64,000 nucleotides of DNA from Bolinopsis microptera. Lineage: Eukaryota; Ctenophora; Tentaculata; Lobata; Bolinopsidae. Where the stretch lies: positions 310,001 through 374,000 of the forward strand of contig NC_087081.1 in assembly GCF_026151205.1 (NCBI RefSeq). Reading direction: 5' to 3'. This document shows positions 51,901-61,381 of the stretch, piece after piece (the first letter of the stretch is position 1; each line of letters begins with the position of its first letter). Both the position numbers and the translations under genes were made by a program. The notes below the pieces were generated by a model. That model worked only from the letters and a program-made list of their open reading frames with translations, was not told the DNA's origin and ran no database searches.

Positions 51901-53365
51901 TAAAGAGAGTGGATATGCGTGGAGAGCTGTTAGTCAGGACGGGGATGTTATCTATCTAGATGGGGCTAGTCACAGGGCTAGCAACTGGTTACGGTTTCTT
52001 AACTGTGCTCGGGGTCAATGTGAAGAGAACGTCCTTATTAGAAATATCCCAGGTAAAATTGGGTGCACATATGCGCCAGTTTTCTACGTTTTTACTTATC
52101 TATTTACATGAGTTGTGAATATTTCATACCCAAGTATGTTGGGCAGAATCGTTATAAACCTGCAACTTACCATCCACAGATTAAATAAGCTGTATTTTAC
52201 TTAGGTGTATTCTGGTGATGAAATAACATTGGTTTAGTTTTAAATGACTATTAGTATAAATAAATATTTGTATCGTTGTGCAATGCCTTCTATCATGAAA
52301 TAATTATTCTAGGTGGAATACAGTATTATTCATATAAACCAATTGGGTTGGGAGAGGAATTACTAGTTTTCTACGGAGAGGACTATTTCGAAGAGTTAGG
52401 GTATTCGTTGCAGACTGATATTGAAAATGGTGAGAACAATCTCTAACTTTAGTAGTACGATTCATCCCTTAAAATGCAAAATTAAGTGAACACGAGACTA
52501 TTTTTATTATATTGCTGGACAATTCCTCACTTTATTTCAGTAATCTTCCATAAATACAGGTCAGCAATATCATTGCACTGCAACTGGTTGTCTTAAGCTG
52601 TTTAAGACACAACAAGAACTGGAGACACACACATGTGGGAAAACTCGAGGAGTATCAGGAAAAGAGAAAGTACACAAGTGTGCCACCTGTGGGAAGATGT
52701 TTACTCGAAGAGCCAATTTAACTATACACATCAGGATAGTACACGATAAGGTAGCGAGACTCAGCTGTCCCTACTGTAAATATAGGACTGATCACCAACA
52801 CGCTCTCACATGTCACATGTTAACTCACAATGGGGACAAACAGTACAAGTGTAAACACTGTGACTATACTGCTATTACGAAGCAGAGTCTCACTTCTCAC
52901 ATCTACAATAACCACACTAACAAGACATACAAGTGTCGGTACAAGCAGTGTGGTGTTAAGAAACCTTCTGAACAGGAACTATATGATCATATCAGCACAG
53001 AGCATCCACTACAAAAATACCGATGTGATGTGTGTCCAATGTCTTTTAACACAGCAGGACAACTTGGATACCACAGGCGAACACATGGTGATCGTGAGCT
53101 AGAATCACAACACGAGTGTAAGTACTGTGGAAAACTGTTTTTAAAATCAGATAATCTGAAGAAACATGCTCTGACACACACTGGAGAGAAACCACACAAG
53201 TGTAGTGTGTGTGGTAAAGGGTTTAATACGAACAGTAGTTTAAATAGACACATGAGGACACACACAGGGGAGAAACCCTACTCCTGTTCTTACTGTGATA
53301 AGAGGTTTTGTGATAGTAATAACAAAAACAAACATGAAATTTTTTGCAAGAATAGACCTTGTTGA
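45999..53365 (+). CDS. PRDM9-like: PRDM9-like histone methyltransferase, copy B, 8 exons, 1000 residues, LINE in intron 5
   Basis: Exons: 45999-46188, 46399-46930, 47115-47324, 47482-48212, 48467-48673, 51843-52052, 52313-52429 and 52560-53365. All frames are intact. Outside the fingers it differs from A by scattered substitutions only. SET tyrosines are kept (ESGYAW, QYYSY, FYGEDY). Fingers differ from A and C at helix positions, e.g. finger 1 RRANLTI, finger 2 HQHALTC, finger 6 KSDNLKK, finger 7 TNSSLNR and the last finger DSNNKNK. Intron 5 is 3.17 kb because of a retroelement at 48729-51762; the exons on either side still have good splice sites, so it may remain expressed. One difference in exon 5 is Glu-Ser for Glu-Pro (FIESGS). 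Confidence 0.9.
48729..51068 (+). CDS. LINE reverse transcriptase frame (N-terminally truncated) in copy B intron
   Basis: Continuous open frame of about 779 codons starting at the insertion junction (EKVPNFRRFNAAAHADFKRI). The first 170 residues are the EN-RT linker, then RT fingers-palm-thumb with FADD-type site LYADDANI. It has no native start because the 5' end was lost on insertion. No stops or frameshifts, so the insertion is young. Confidence 0.85.
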   Translation, partial: EKVPNFRRFNAAAHADFKRIFESETWSEVHRETNANDQYDKFSEIYSKHYDQAYPEKKPGPRRKNERHDSKPWILPWLEDACARRQRLYHDKIKVPSVTNIAAYKKINKFCNKHINLAKTKYYKNFFEEYRDNSKKQWQLINSLLGRNVRHSGPIKIKDECGNILSSHSDVSAKFNEYFSNIASNIKSQISARQTFDPGGFEEFLQDGRRTDIGTSSIELRPVTPSEISKVVKKFKNKATLDTKIEPMKLASLDTKFTKTLAVIINSSFTEGIFPNALKSARVVPIHKGGSKTEVTNYRPISLLSSFSKIYEKLMHSRVLEFLDFNGSLFESQYGFRPGMSCEHALLNAQNSILHSLNSKQIAVLLLLDYSKAFDVIEHPILLKKLEHYGIKGSALKWFESYLSGRHQFVTVGGEDSRPKEIQFGVPQGSILGPLLFVIYINDLPNITNLAKFILYADDANIIVTGYTEQEVQFKLNQITSLLIKWVDSNGLALNLKKTHFMVFSNHRTTTLSNINVSIAGVVIDQVTEARFLGVIIDDKLTWSKHIHAVRARMNRYMGIMYKIKRHLPLKVRLQIYHSFVQSHLNFCSLVWGFAAKSHIESLFTKQKQGVRMVMPGYVNYFYKDGQLPAHTRDSFKEYGILTIHGIIVKNALILMHRMKYFPETVPKSIKGLFPSNIPTVNSSHETSSDWLLTYGSNTFRQSVFFKGPLLAITETNLNITCLPSLFSINIYKSNAKRVLLEHQSRGNNEESWQTFLLNNIPGLRKSQRSQNHTPHNIT
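48729..51762 (+). mobile_element. 5'-truncated CR1/Jockey-type LINE in intron 5 of copy B
   Basis: Inserted between ACTGT (48724-48728) and ACTGT (51763-51767), a 5-bp target duplication; copies A and C show the empty site CCACTGTCCCTTTC. The open frame to 51068 lacks the endonuclease but has the EN-RT linker (NEYFSNIASNIKS) and all RT motifs: NYRPISLLSSFSKIYEKL, QYGFRPGMSCEHAL, LLLDYSKAFDVIEHP, GVPQGSILGPLLFVIYINDL, the active site LYADDANII and RFLGVIIDDKLTWSKH. A roughly 690-bp 3' UTR ends with an AATAAA and an A-rich tail (TTTAAAACAAAA). Transcribed in the same direction as the host gene. Confidence 0.9.
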
Positions 53366-53633
53366 GAATATTGTTATTGAGTTATTGGTAACTTTCTGTT
53401 ATAGTTTGTCGAATTACTTAATGCTAACTGGACTATTTCTTCTGTCAAAGTTATTAAATAATTCTTAATTGTATTTGATTTGTCATTTTCCAACTGATGT
53501 TCAAACTAATATTGTCAGAATAACTTTAAACCAACATTTGATTAAGATTTAAATTTAAGTTATATTCATTATATCTCTGTTGTAAACTAACTGTTGCTTC
53601 CAACTAAATCTAGTTTGTAATATTTAGAACATA

Positions 53634-56600
53634 ATGTCACTGTGGAAGTTGTTTGAAGGGGCCAGGTACTGTGGAGGTGTGTGTGAACACAGTCTCAAAA
53701 GATACAAGAGAATAAGAGACAACAGAGATAAGTTGGTGGAACTGGGTTTTATGACACTAGATGAACCACTGGAATGTTACCGGACTAAAGAATGGGAGGA
53801 ACATACCTCAGCCTACTCACAGTGTAAGTTCAATTTTCTTCCGTTAAACAAATAATGAACTAACAATTAATGAACCTCTCAACCTCTGAACTTCTGCTCC
53901 AACTTCAAATAGGCTACTGTGATTGATCAAATTATTGCACGATTTTGTGAAATTAGTCTTTTGACACGGTAGTGTCAAAACTCATTTCCGTATAAAATAA
54001 CCATTATCTCACATCGCAGATGAAATATTGCTGAATCAGTATGAAGGTGGGTTGATAAAACTTGAGGAGGTTGTTAATATTGATCCCAGAAACCCCGCTG
54101 AGAGGTACAGCTCAGACAGTGACAAAGACAGTCCTGTAGTCAATAAGAAGAAGAAATCTCCCAACAAAAAAAAGTCCCAGAAAGGTAAACATAAGAATGG
54201 AAGAGTTGAGACTAAAAAGATAAAAGTAGAACAGCTAGATTGTGTGGAATGTGTAAGACAAGTTAATCAGCCTGAAGAAGCTGAAGCTCCTGAAGTAGAG
54301 GAACTAGAGATGTTCCTACACTCAGAACCTGAGTCTGTACCAGCATTACAAGATCTACTTGTCAACAAGAATCTAGCTTCTCACCTCGGAGAAGGTCCTG
54401 TAGATGTGTGTAAACTGATTGCAGAAAACCCTGAGTTTACACATGAAATATGTGAGGCTAACATAGACTCTCTTATGTCTGATGAGGAGTTCTATAAAAT
54501 TACTTGTGAGACTTATCCTGGTGGCTGGGAGAAATTCCTGGAGGACATGTTAGTTACATTATATCTTCTTATTTAATTTGATTTAATAGCTTGAATCTTG
54601 ATCATAATCGTGTTTTAGAACTTTTGCTCGTGTTTCTTTTTGCATAAATATTTGTCAGATTCTCAATGATGTTTTGTTTTTGAACTAAACAATGTTATGA
54701 TATTATATGTTTAATGGGTACTACTTTACAGGGAGAATGAAGAGTCCTCAGATGAGGAGATAGATAGAATTGAGCTGCCTCCTGACCTCTATAATGAACT
54801 TATGTCTGACAAGAGTAATGATGTACCTGACGATGATGAGGAACAGTATAAGTTTGGTAGAATAAACAAGGACCAGGCAGATACTTGTCTTGATCGAGCA
54901 CTTGAGTTGTATGATAACTATCACAACATGACGCAGGACGAGTTAGTTTTTACTTTTGATACTTTGTTCTCTTACACATAAAAATTCTATGGCTTCTCGT
55001 AACCACTGCATTATATATATTTTGTAATTGTAGTTGATTGCATGTTGCTGGTGAATTTTAAATATGACTAACATGTTAATTGTTTATCCTGCAGGTATAA
55101 CAAAAAAGTGAAGGAGGTGCTCAAAGATATGGATAGAATTACTGTTCTAGATAATGATGTCGACCATACCAAATCGAGTACTAACAAAAGTAACATACCA
55201 CAAAGCAAAGAATATGCCAGAACAACACCTGAACCTAATGACAACTTACCCTCTTGTAGCGGTACACACAACGATACTGAACGTAGTGACATGGTAACTC
55301 CAGATAAAAGTAGCAGTAGTTATCATAAGAGTGAAACAGACAATGTGATAATTGATAACACATCTGGTGTAACAACAGAGTCTGATACCAGCTCCAGCTC
55401 TGTAACACAAACAAAGAAACTCCCCACCATACTTAGTAACAGAGAAGTGTACGAGAATATTGACAATATTCCCCGTCCTTCTTATTGGTTACCTGAGTCA
55501 GAACCTGACTCTGAGAAGAAAGAAGAAGAGATAGATGATTTTGAGTATCTAGGAATGTTGGACGATGGTTATCTACTGAGCTTGTTTGACGAAGATAAAG
55601 AATCAGAAGAGATGCCAAACACTGCACAGACACACATTAGTGTTCCTACAGAAATGACTGCTGCGAGAGATAACATTCAGGAAGACTTCTCCAAGACAGA
55701 AGTTGAAGCAGCTGCAGGAAAAGCTTCTAAAAATAGACGTAGTAACCCTCCTAGAGTTGCTAAAGAGGGGGTTACATACTGTGATGATAACGATAATCTG
55801 GAGGAGGTGTTACAGTCTGAATATTGTAAGTTACAATACGTAGAGTTTACTTATTGTTTACTATATGGTATTTTTTGTTTGGTAGCAACAACTGAAATTA
55901 AAGTTGAAACTATCAGAATTATAATGATCCCTCAGAATTTTACTAAATCTTTGCTTAAATTAAATAGTAATGTTACTGTTTCTTTTACTGTAATAATTTG
56001 GTGGATACTTCTATAAATGATGTTTTCAATGAAATTCTGTTTTTCAGTTTGCTGGCAGTGTAAAGATTATGTGAGGGGAGAATGTGAACTACATGGTCCT
56101 TTACTCCCCTGTTTAGAAGATATCAGCCAACCGGGAACTAAGAAGACTGCAAACTTTCCAGTACCTAGTTGTATTGAAATCAAAGAATCCACAATTCCCA
56201 GGGCTGGAGATGGAGCTTTTGCGTCTCAGTTTATTGAACCAGGAAGTATATTGGGTAAGTCACGTGATTTGCTGGGATCAGCTTTTACTTCTTTTTTTGG
56301 TGTCCACTGTCCCTTTCTCCAGACAGCAAGTCTATAAATGTTTTGTACCCTAAAGTGAGTTGTTCTGATTTATCTATTTTATCAGGTAACTACAAGGGAA
56401 AAGTCATATCAGAAAAGGAGTACAAGAAGTTAGAGACTTCAGATAAAGAGAGTGGATATGCGTGGCGTGCTGTTAGCCAGGACGGTGATGTTATATACCT
56501 CGATGGGGCTAGTCACAGGGCTAGCAACTGGTTACGGTTTCTTAACTGTGCTCGGGGTCAATGTGAAGAGAACGTCCTTGTTAGAAATATCCCAGGTAAA

Positions 56601-57877
56601 ATTGGGTGCACATATGCACCAGTTTTCTACGTTTTTACTTATCTATTTACGTGAGTTGTGAATATTTCATACCCAAGTATGTTGGGCAGAATCGTTATAA
56701 ACCTGCAACTTACCATCCACAGATTAAATAAGCTGTATTTTACTTAGGTGTATTCTGGTGATGAAATAACATTGGTTTAGTTAATGACTATTAGTATAAA
56801 TAAATATTTGTATCGTTGTGCAATACCTTCTATCATGGAATAATTATTCTAGGTGGAATACAGTATTATTCGTATAAACCAATTGGGTTGGGAGAGGAAT
56901 TACTAGTTTTCTACGGAGAGGACTATTTCGAAGAGTTAGGGTATTCGTTGCAGACTGATATTGAAAATGGTGAGAACAATCTCTAACTTTAGTAGTACGA
57001 TTTATCCCTTAAAATGCAAAATTAATTTCCACAATTCCTCACTTAATTTCAGTAATCTTCCATTAATACAGGTCAACAATATCATTGCACTGCAACTGGT
57101 TGTCTTAAGCTGTTTAAGACACAACAAGAACTGGAGACACACACATGTGGGAAGACTCGAGGAGTATCAGGCAAAGAGAAAGTACACAAGTGTGACACGT
57201 GTAGGAAGATGTTTGCTCAGAGGAGTCACTTAACTGCACACATCAGAACAGTACACGATAAGGTAGCGAGACACAGCTGTCCTTACTGTAAATATAAAAC
57301 TGATTACCAACAAGTTCTTACCAGTCACATGTTAACACACACGGGGGACAAACAGTACAAGTGTACACACTGTGACTATACTGCTATTACGAAGCAGAGT
57401 CTCACTCTTCACATCTACAATAACCACACTAACAAGACATACAAGTGTCGGTACAGGCAGTGTGGTGTTAAGAAACCTTCTGAACAGGAACTATATGATC
57501 ATATCAGTACAGAGCACCCACTACAACAATACAGATGTGATGTGTGTCCAATGTCTTTTAACACAGCAGGACAACTTGGATACCACAAGCGAACACATGG
57601 TGATCGTGAGCTAGAATCACAACACGAGTGTAAGTACTGTGGAAAACTGTTTTTACAATCTGGTGATCTGAAGAAACATGCTCTGACACACACTGGAGAA
57701 AGACCACACAAGTGTAGTGTGTGTGGTAAGGGGTTTACTGTTAAGTGTAATTTAACTAGACACATGAGGATACACACAGGGGAGAAACCCTACTCCTGTT
57801 CTTACTGTGATAGGAGGTTTAGTGAAAGTGGTGACAGAAATAAACACGAAATTACTTGCAAGAATAAACCCTGTTGA
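53634..57877 (+). CDS. PRDM9-like: PRDM9-like histone methyltransferase, copy C, 8 exons, 999 residues, no insertions
   Basis: Exons: 53634-53823, 54020-54548, 54732-54941, 55095-55825, 56048-56254, 56386-56595, 56853-56969 and 57072-57877. One Lys codon is missing from the basic run in exon 2. It has the cleanest structure of the four and shows the ancestral unit. Donor of intron 1 is consensus GTAAGT. SET knuckle, catalytic tyrosines and fingers are all present. Fingers: 1 AQRSHLTA, 2 YQQVLTS, 3 TKQSLTL, 5 TAGQLGY (as in B), 6 QSGDLKK, 7 VKCNLTR, last ESGDRNK (as in A). The mosaic of A-like and B-like fingers suggests gene conversion within the array. The stop is followed 274 bp later by the start of copy D. 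Confidence 0.92.
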
Positions 57878-58151
57878 AGAAATTGTTATTGGTATTTGGT
57901 AGTTTTCTTTTAGTTTGACGAATTACTTTATGCTTATTGCTTATTGGACTATATTTTCTTCTATGTAATGTTATTTTATAATTCTGAACTGGTGGAGTTT
58001 TCCAACTGATGTTCAAACTTCAAACTAATATTGTCAAATAACTTTGAACCAACATTTGATTAATATTTAAATTTAAGTTATATTTATTATATCTCTGTTG
58101 TAAACTAACTGTTGCTTCCAACTAAATCTACTTTGTAATATTTAGAACATA

Positions 58152-61100
58152 ATGTCACTGTGGAAGTTGTTTGAAGGGGCCAGGTACTGTGGAGGTGTGT
58201 GTGAACACAGTCTCAAAAGATACAAGAGAATAAGAGACAACAGAGATAAGTTGGTGGAACTGGGTTTTATGACACTAGATGAACCACTGGAATGTTACCG
58301 GACTAAAGAATGGGAGGAACATACCTCAGCCTACTCACAGTGTAAGTTTAATCTTCATCCGTTAAACAAATAATGAACTAACAATTAATCAACCTCTCAA
58401 CCTCTGAACTTCTGCTCCAACTTTAAGTAGTCACTTCAGAAAGGCTACTGTGATAGATCAAATTATTGCCAAATTTTGTTAAATTCGTTTTTGATGACAC
58501 AGTAGTCTCAAAACTCATTTCCGTATAAAATAACCATTATCTCACATCGCAGATGAAACATTGCTGAATCAGTATGAAGATGGGTTGATAAAACTTGAGG
58601 AGGTTGTTAATATTGATCCCAGAAACCCCGCTGAGAGGTACAGCTCAGACAGTGACAAAGACAGTCCTGTAGTCAATAAGAAGAAGAAATCTCCCAACAA
58701 AAAGAAGAAGTCCCAGAAAGGTAAACATAAGAATGGAAGAGTTGAGACTAAAAAGATAAAAGTAGAACAACTGGATTGTATGGAATGTGTAAGACAAGTT
58801 AATCAGCCTGAAGAAGCTGAAGCTCCTGAAGTAGAGGAACTAGAGATGTTCCTACACTCAGAACCTGAGTCTGTACCAGCATTACAAGATCTACTTGTCA
58901 ACAAGAATCTAGCTTCTCACCTCGGAGAAGGTCCTGTAGATGTGTGTAAACTGATTGCAGAAAACCCTGAGTTTACACATGAAATATGTGAGGCTAACAT
59001 AGACTCTCTTATGTCTGATGAGGAGTTCTATAAAATTACTTGTGAGACTTATCCTGGTGGCTGGGAGAAATTCCTGGAGGACATGTTAGTTACATTATAT
59101 CTTCTTATTTAATTTGATTTAATAGCTTGAATCTTGATCATAATCGTGTTTTAGAACTTTTGCTCGTGTTTCTTTTTGTATAAATATTTGTCAGATTCTC
59201 AATGATGTTTTGTTTTTGAACTAAACAATGTTATGATATTATATGTTTAATGGGTACTACTTTACAGGGAGAATGAAGAGTCCTCAGATGAGGAGATAGA
59301 TAGAATTGAGCTGCCTCCTGACCTCTATAATGAACTTATGTCAGACAAGAGTAATGATGTACCTGACGATGATGAGGAACAGTATAAGTTTGGTAGAATA
59401 AACAAGGACCAGGCAGATACCTGTCTTGATCGAGCACTTGAGTTGTATGATAACCATCACAACATGACGCAGGACGAGTTAGTTTTTACTTTTGATACTT
59501 TGTTGTCTAACACATAAAAATTCTATGGCTTCTCGTAACCACTGCATAATATATATTTTGTAATTGTAGTTGATTGCATAGTGCTAGTGCATTTTAAATA
59601 TGCTACATGTTGATTCTTTATCCCGCAGGTATAACGAGAAAGTGAAGGAGGTGCTCAAAGATATGGATAGAATTACTGTTCTAGATAATGATGGCGACCA
59701 TACCAAAGCGAGTACTAACAAAAGTAACATACCACAAAGCAAAGAATATGCCAGAACAACACCTGAACCGAATGAAAACTTACCCTCTTGTAGCGGTACA
59801 CACAACGATACTGAACGTAGTGACATGGTAACTCCAGATAAAAGTAGCAGTAGTTATCATAAGAGTGAAACAGACAATGTGAGAATTGATAACACATCTG
59901 GTGTAACCACAGAGTCTGATACCAGCTCCAGCTCTGTAACACAAACAAAGAAACTCCCCACCATACTCAGTAACAGAGAAGTGTACGAGAATATTGACAA
60001 TATTCCCCGTCCTTCTTATTGGTTACCTGAGTCAGAACCTGACTCTGAGAAGAAAGAAGAAGAGATAGATGATTTTGAGTATCTAGGAATGTTGGATGAT
60101 GGTTATCTACTGAGCTTGTTTGACGAAGATAAAGAATCAGAAGAGATGCCAAACACTGCACAGACACACATTAGTGTTCCTACAGAAATGACTGCTGAGA
60201 GAGATAACATTCAGGAAGACTTTTCCAAGACAGAACTTGAAGCAGCTGCAGGAAAAGCTTCTAAAAATAGACGTAGTAACCCTCCTAGAGTTGCTAAAGA
60301 GGGGGTTACATACCGTGATGATAACGATAATCTGGAGGAGGTGTTACAGTCTGAATATTGTAAGTTACTACGAAGATAGGAGTTTACTTATTGTTTATCA
60401 AAACTAGATGGTATTTATAGTCATTTATCTGTACAACTAAAATTTAACTTCAAACTTCAAACTATCTGAATAATAATTAGTCCGTCAAAATCAAATGTTT
60501 TTTCTGAATCTATACTTGAATTTGTTGGTAACGGTACTGTTACTTTTACTGTAATAATTTGGTAGATACTTTTATAAATGACATTTTCAATGAAATGCTT
60601 CTGTTTCCAGTTTGTTGGCAGTGTAAAGATTATGTGAGGGGAGAATGTGAATTACATGGTCCTTTACTCCCCTGTTTAGAAGACATCACCCAACCTGGAA
60701 CTAAGAAGACTGCAAACTTCCCAGTACCTAGTTGTATTGAAATCAAAGAATCCACAATTCCTAGGGCTGGAGATGGAGCTTTTGCGTCTCAGTTTATTGA
60801 ACCAGGAAGTATATTGGGTAGGTCACGTGATGTGGTGAGATCAGACTTTACTCCTTTTTTGGACATTTGGACATTTGGACATTTGGTGTCCACTGTGCCT
60901 TTCACCAGACAACAAATGCAAGAATGTTTTGTATCTTAAAGTGAGTTGTTCTGATTTATCTATTTTATCAGGGAACTACAAGGGAAAAGTCGTATCAGAA
61001 AAAGAGTACAAGAAGTTAGAGTCTTCAGATAAAGAGAGTGGATATGCGTGGAGAGCTGTTAGTCAGGACGGAGATGTTATCTATCTAGATGGGGCAAGTC

Positions 61101-61381
61101 ACAGGGCTAGCAACTGGTTACGGTTTCTTAACTGTGCTCGGGGTCAATGTGAAGAGAACGTTCTTGTAAGAAATATCCCAGGTAAAATGGGGTGTTCTTA
61201 TTCGCCAGTTTTCTACTGCTATGCGTCATTCTTAGTTCTTACTTATCTTACTTACTTACTCTTACTTACTTAGATTCGCTATGTCAACCTGCAACTTACC
61301 ATCCTCGGATTATTAAGCTCTATTGTATTACGATGTATTCTAGTGATAAAATACCCTTTTATCATGGAATAATTCTTCTAG
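58152..61381 (+). CDS. PRDM9-like: PRDM9-like histone methyltransferase, copy D, exons 1-6, interrupted at exon 7
   Basis: Exons: 58152-58341, 58553-59084, 59268-59477, 59629-60359, 60611-60817 and 60972-61181, all open and in phase. Intron 6 is diverged from the other copies and ends ATTCTTCTAG, after which exon 7 should begin. Instead only GTG remains before ATTTGATTTTGATTTG, the reverse complement of a LINE tail. The second half of SET and the zinc fingers are therefore absent from this locus or displaced beyond the LINE, past the window end. As it stands the product would lack the last two catalytic tyrosines and the DNA-binding array. Intron 5 has a triplicated GGACATTT. Confidence 0.88.

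Larger units (their letters stand above)
39606..61381 (+). repeat. Tandem array of four PRDM9-like genes (A-D)
   Basis: Start codons at 39751, 45999, 53634 and 58152, all plus strand. After subtracting retroelement insertions the unit is 4.5-4.9 kb: A-B 6248 bp including a 1346-bp LINE plus duplicated target, B-C 7635 bp including a roughly 3.03-kb LINE, C-D 4518 bp. Introns and the 261-274-bp spacers are also alike, so duplication is recent or homogenised by gene conversion. All eight splice sites and phases are conserved across copies (D up to exon 6). Confidence 0.95.

Noticed and set aside
39751-61381. Array as an artefact of collapsed or unmerged haplotypes
   Set aside because: Three different retroelement insertions with empty sites in sister copies, and distinct fingers in each copy, favour true tandem paralogues; read depth would still be a useful check.
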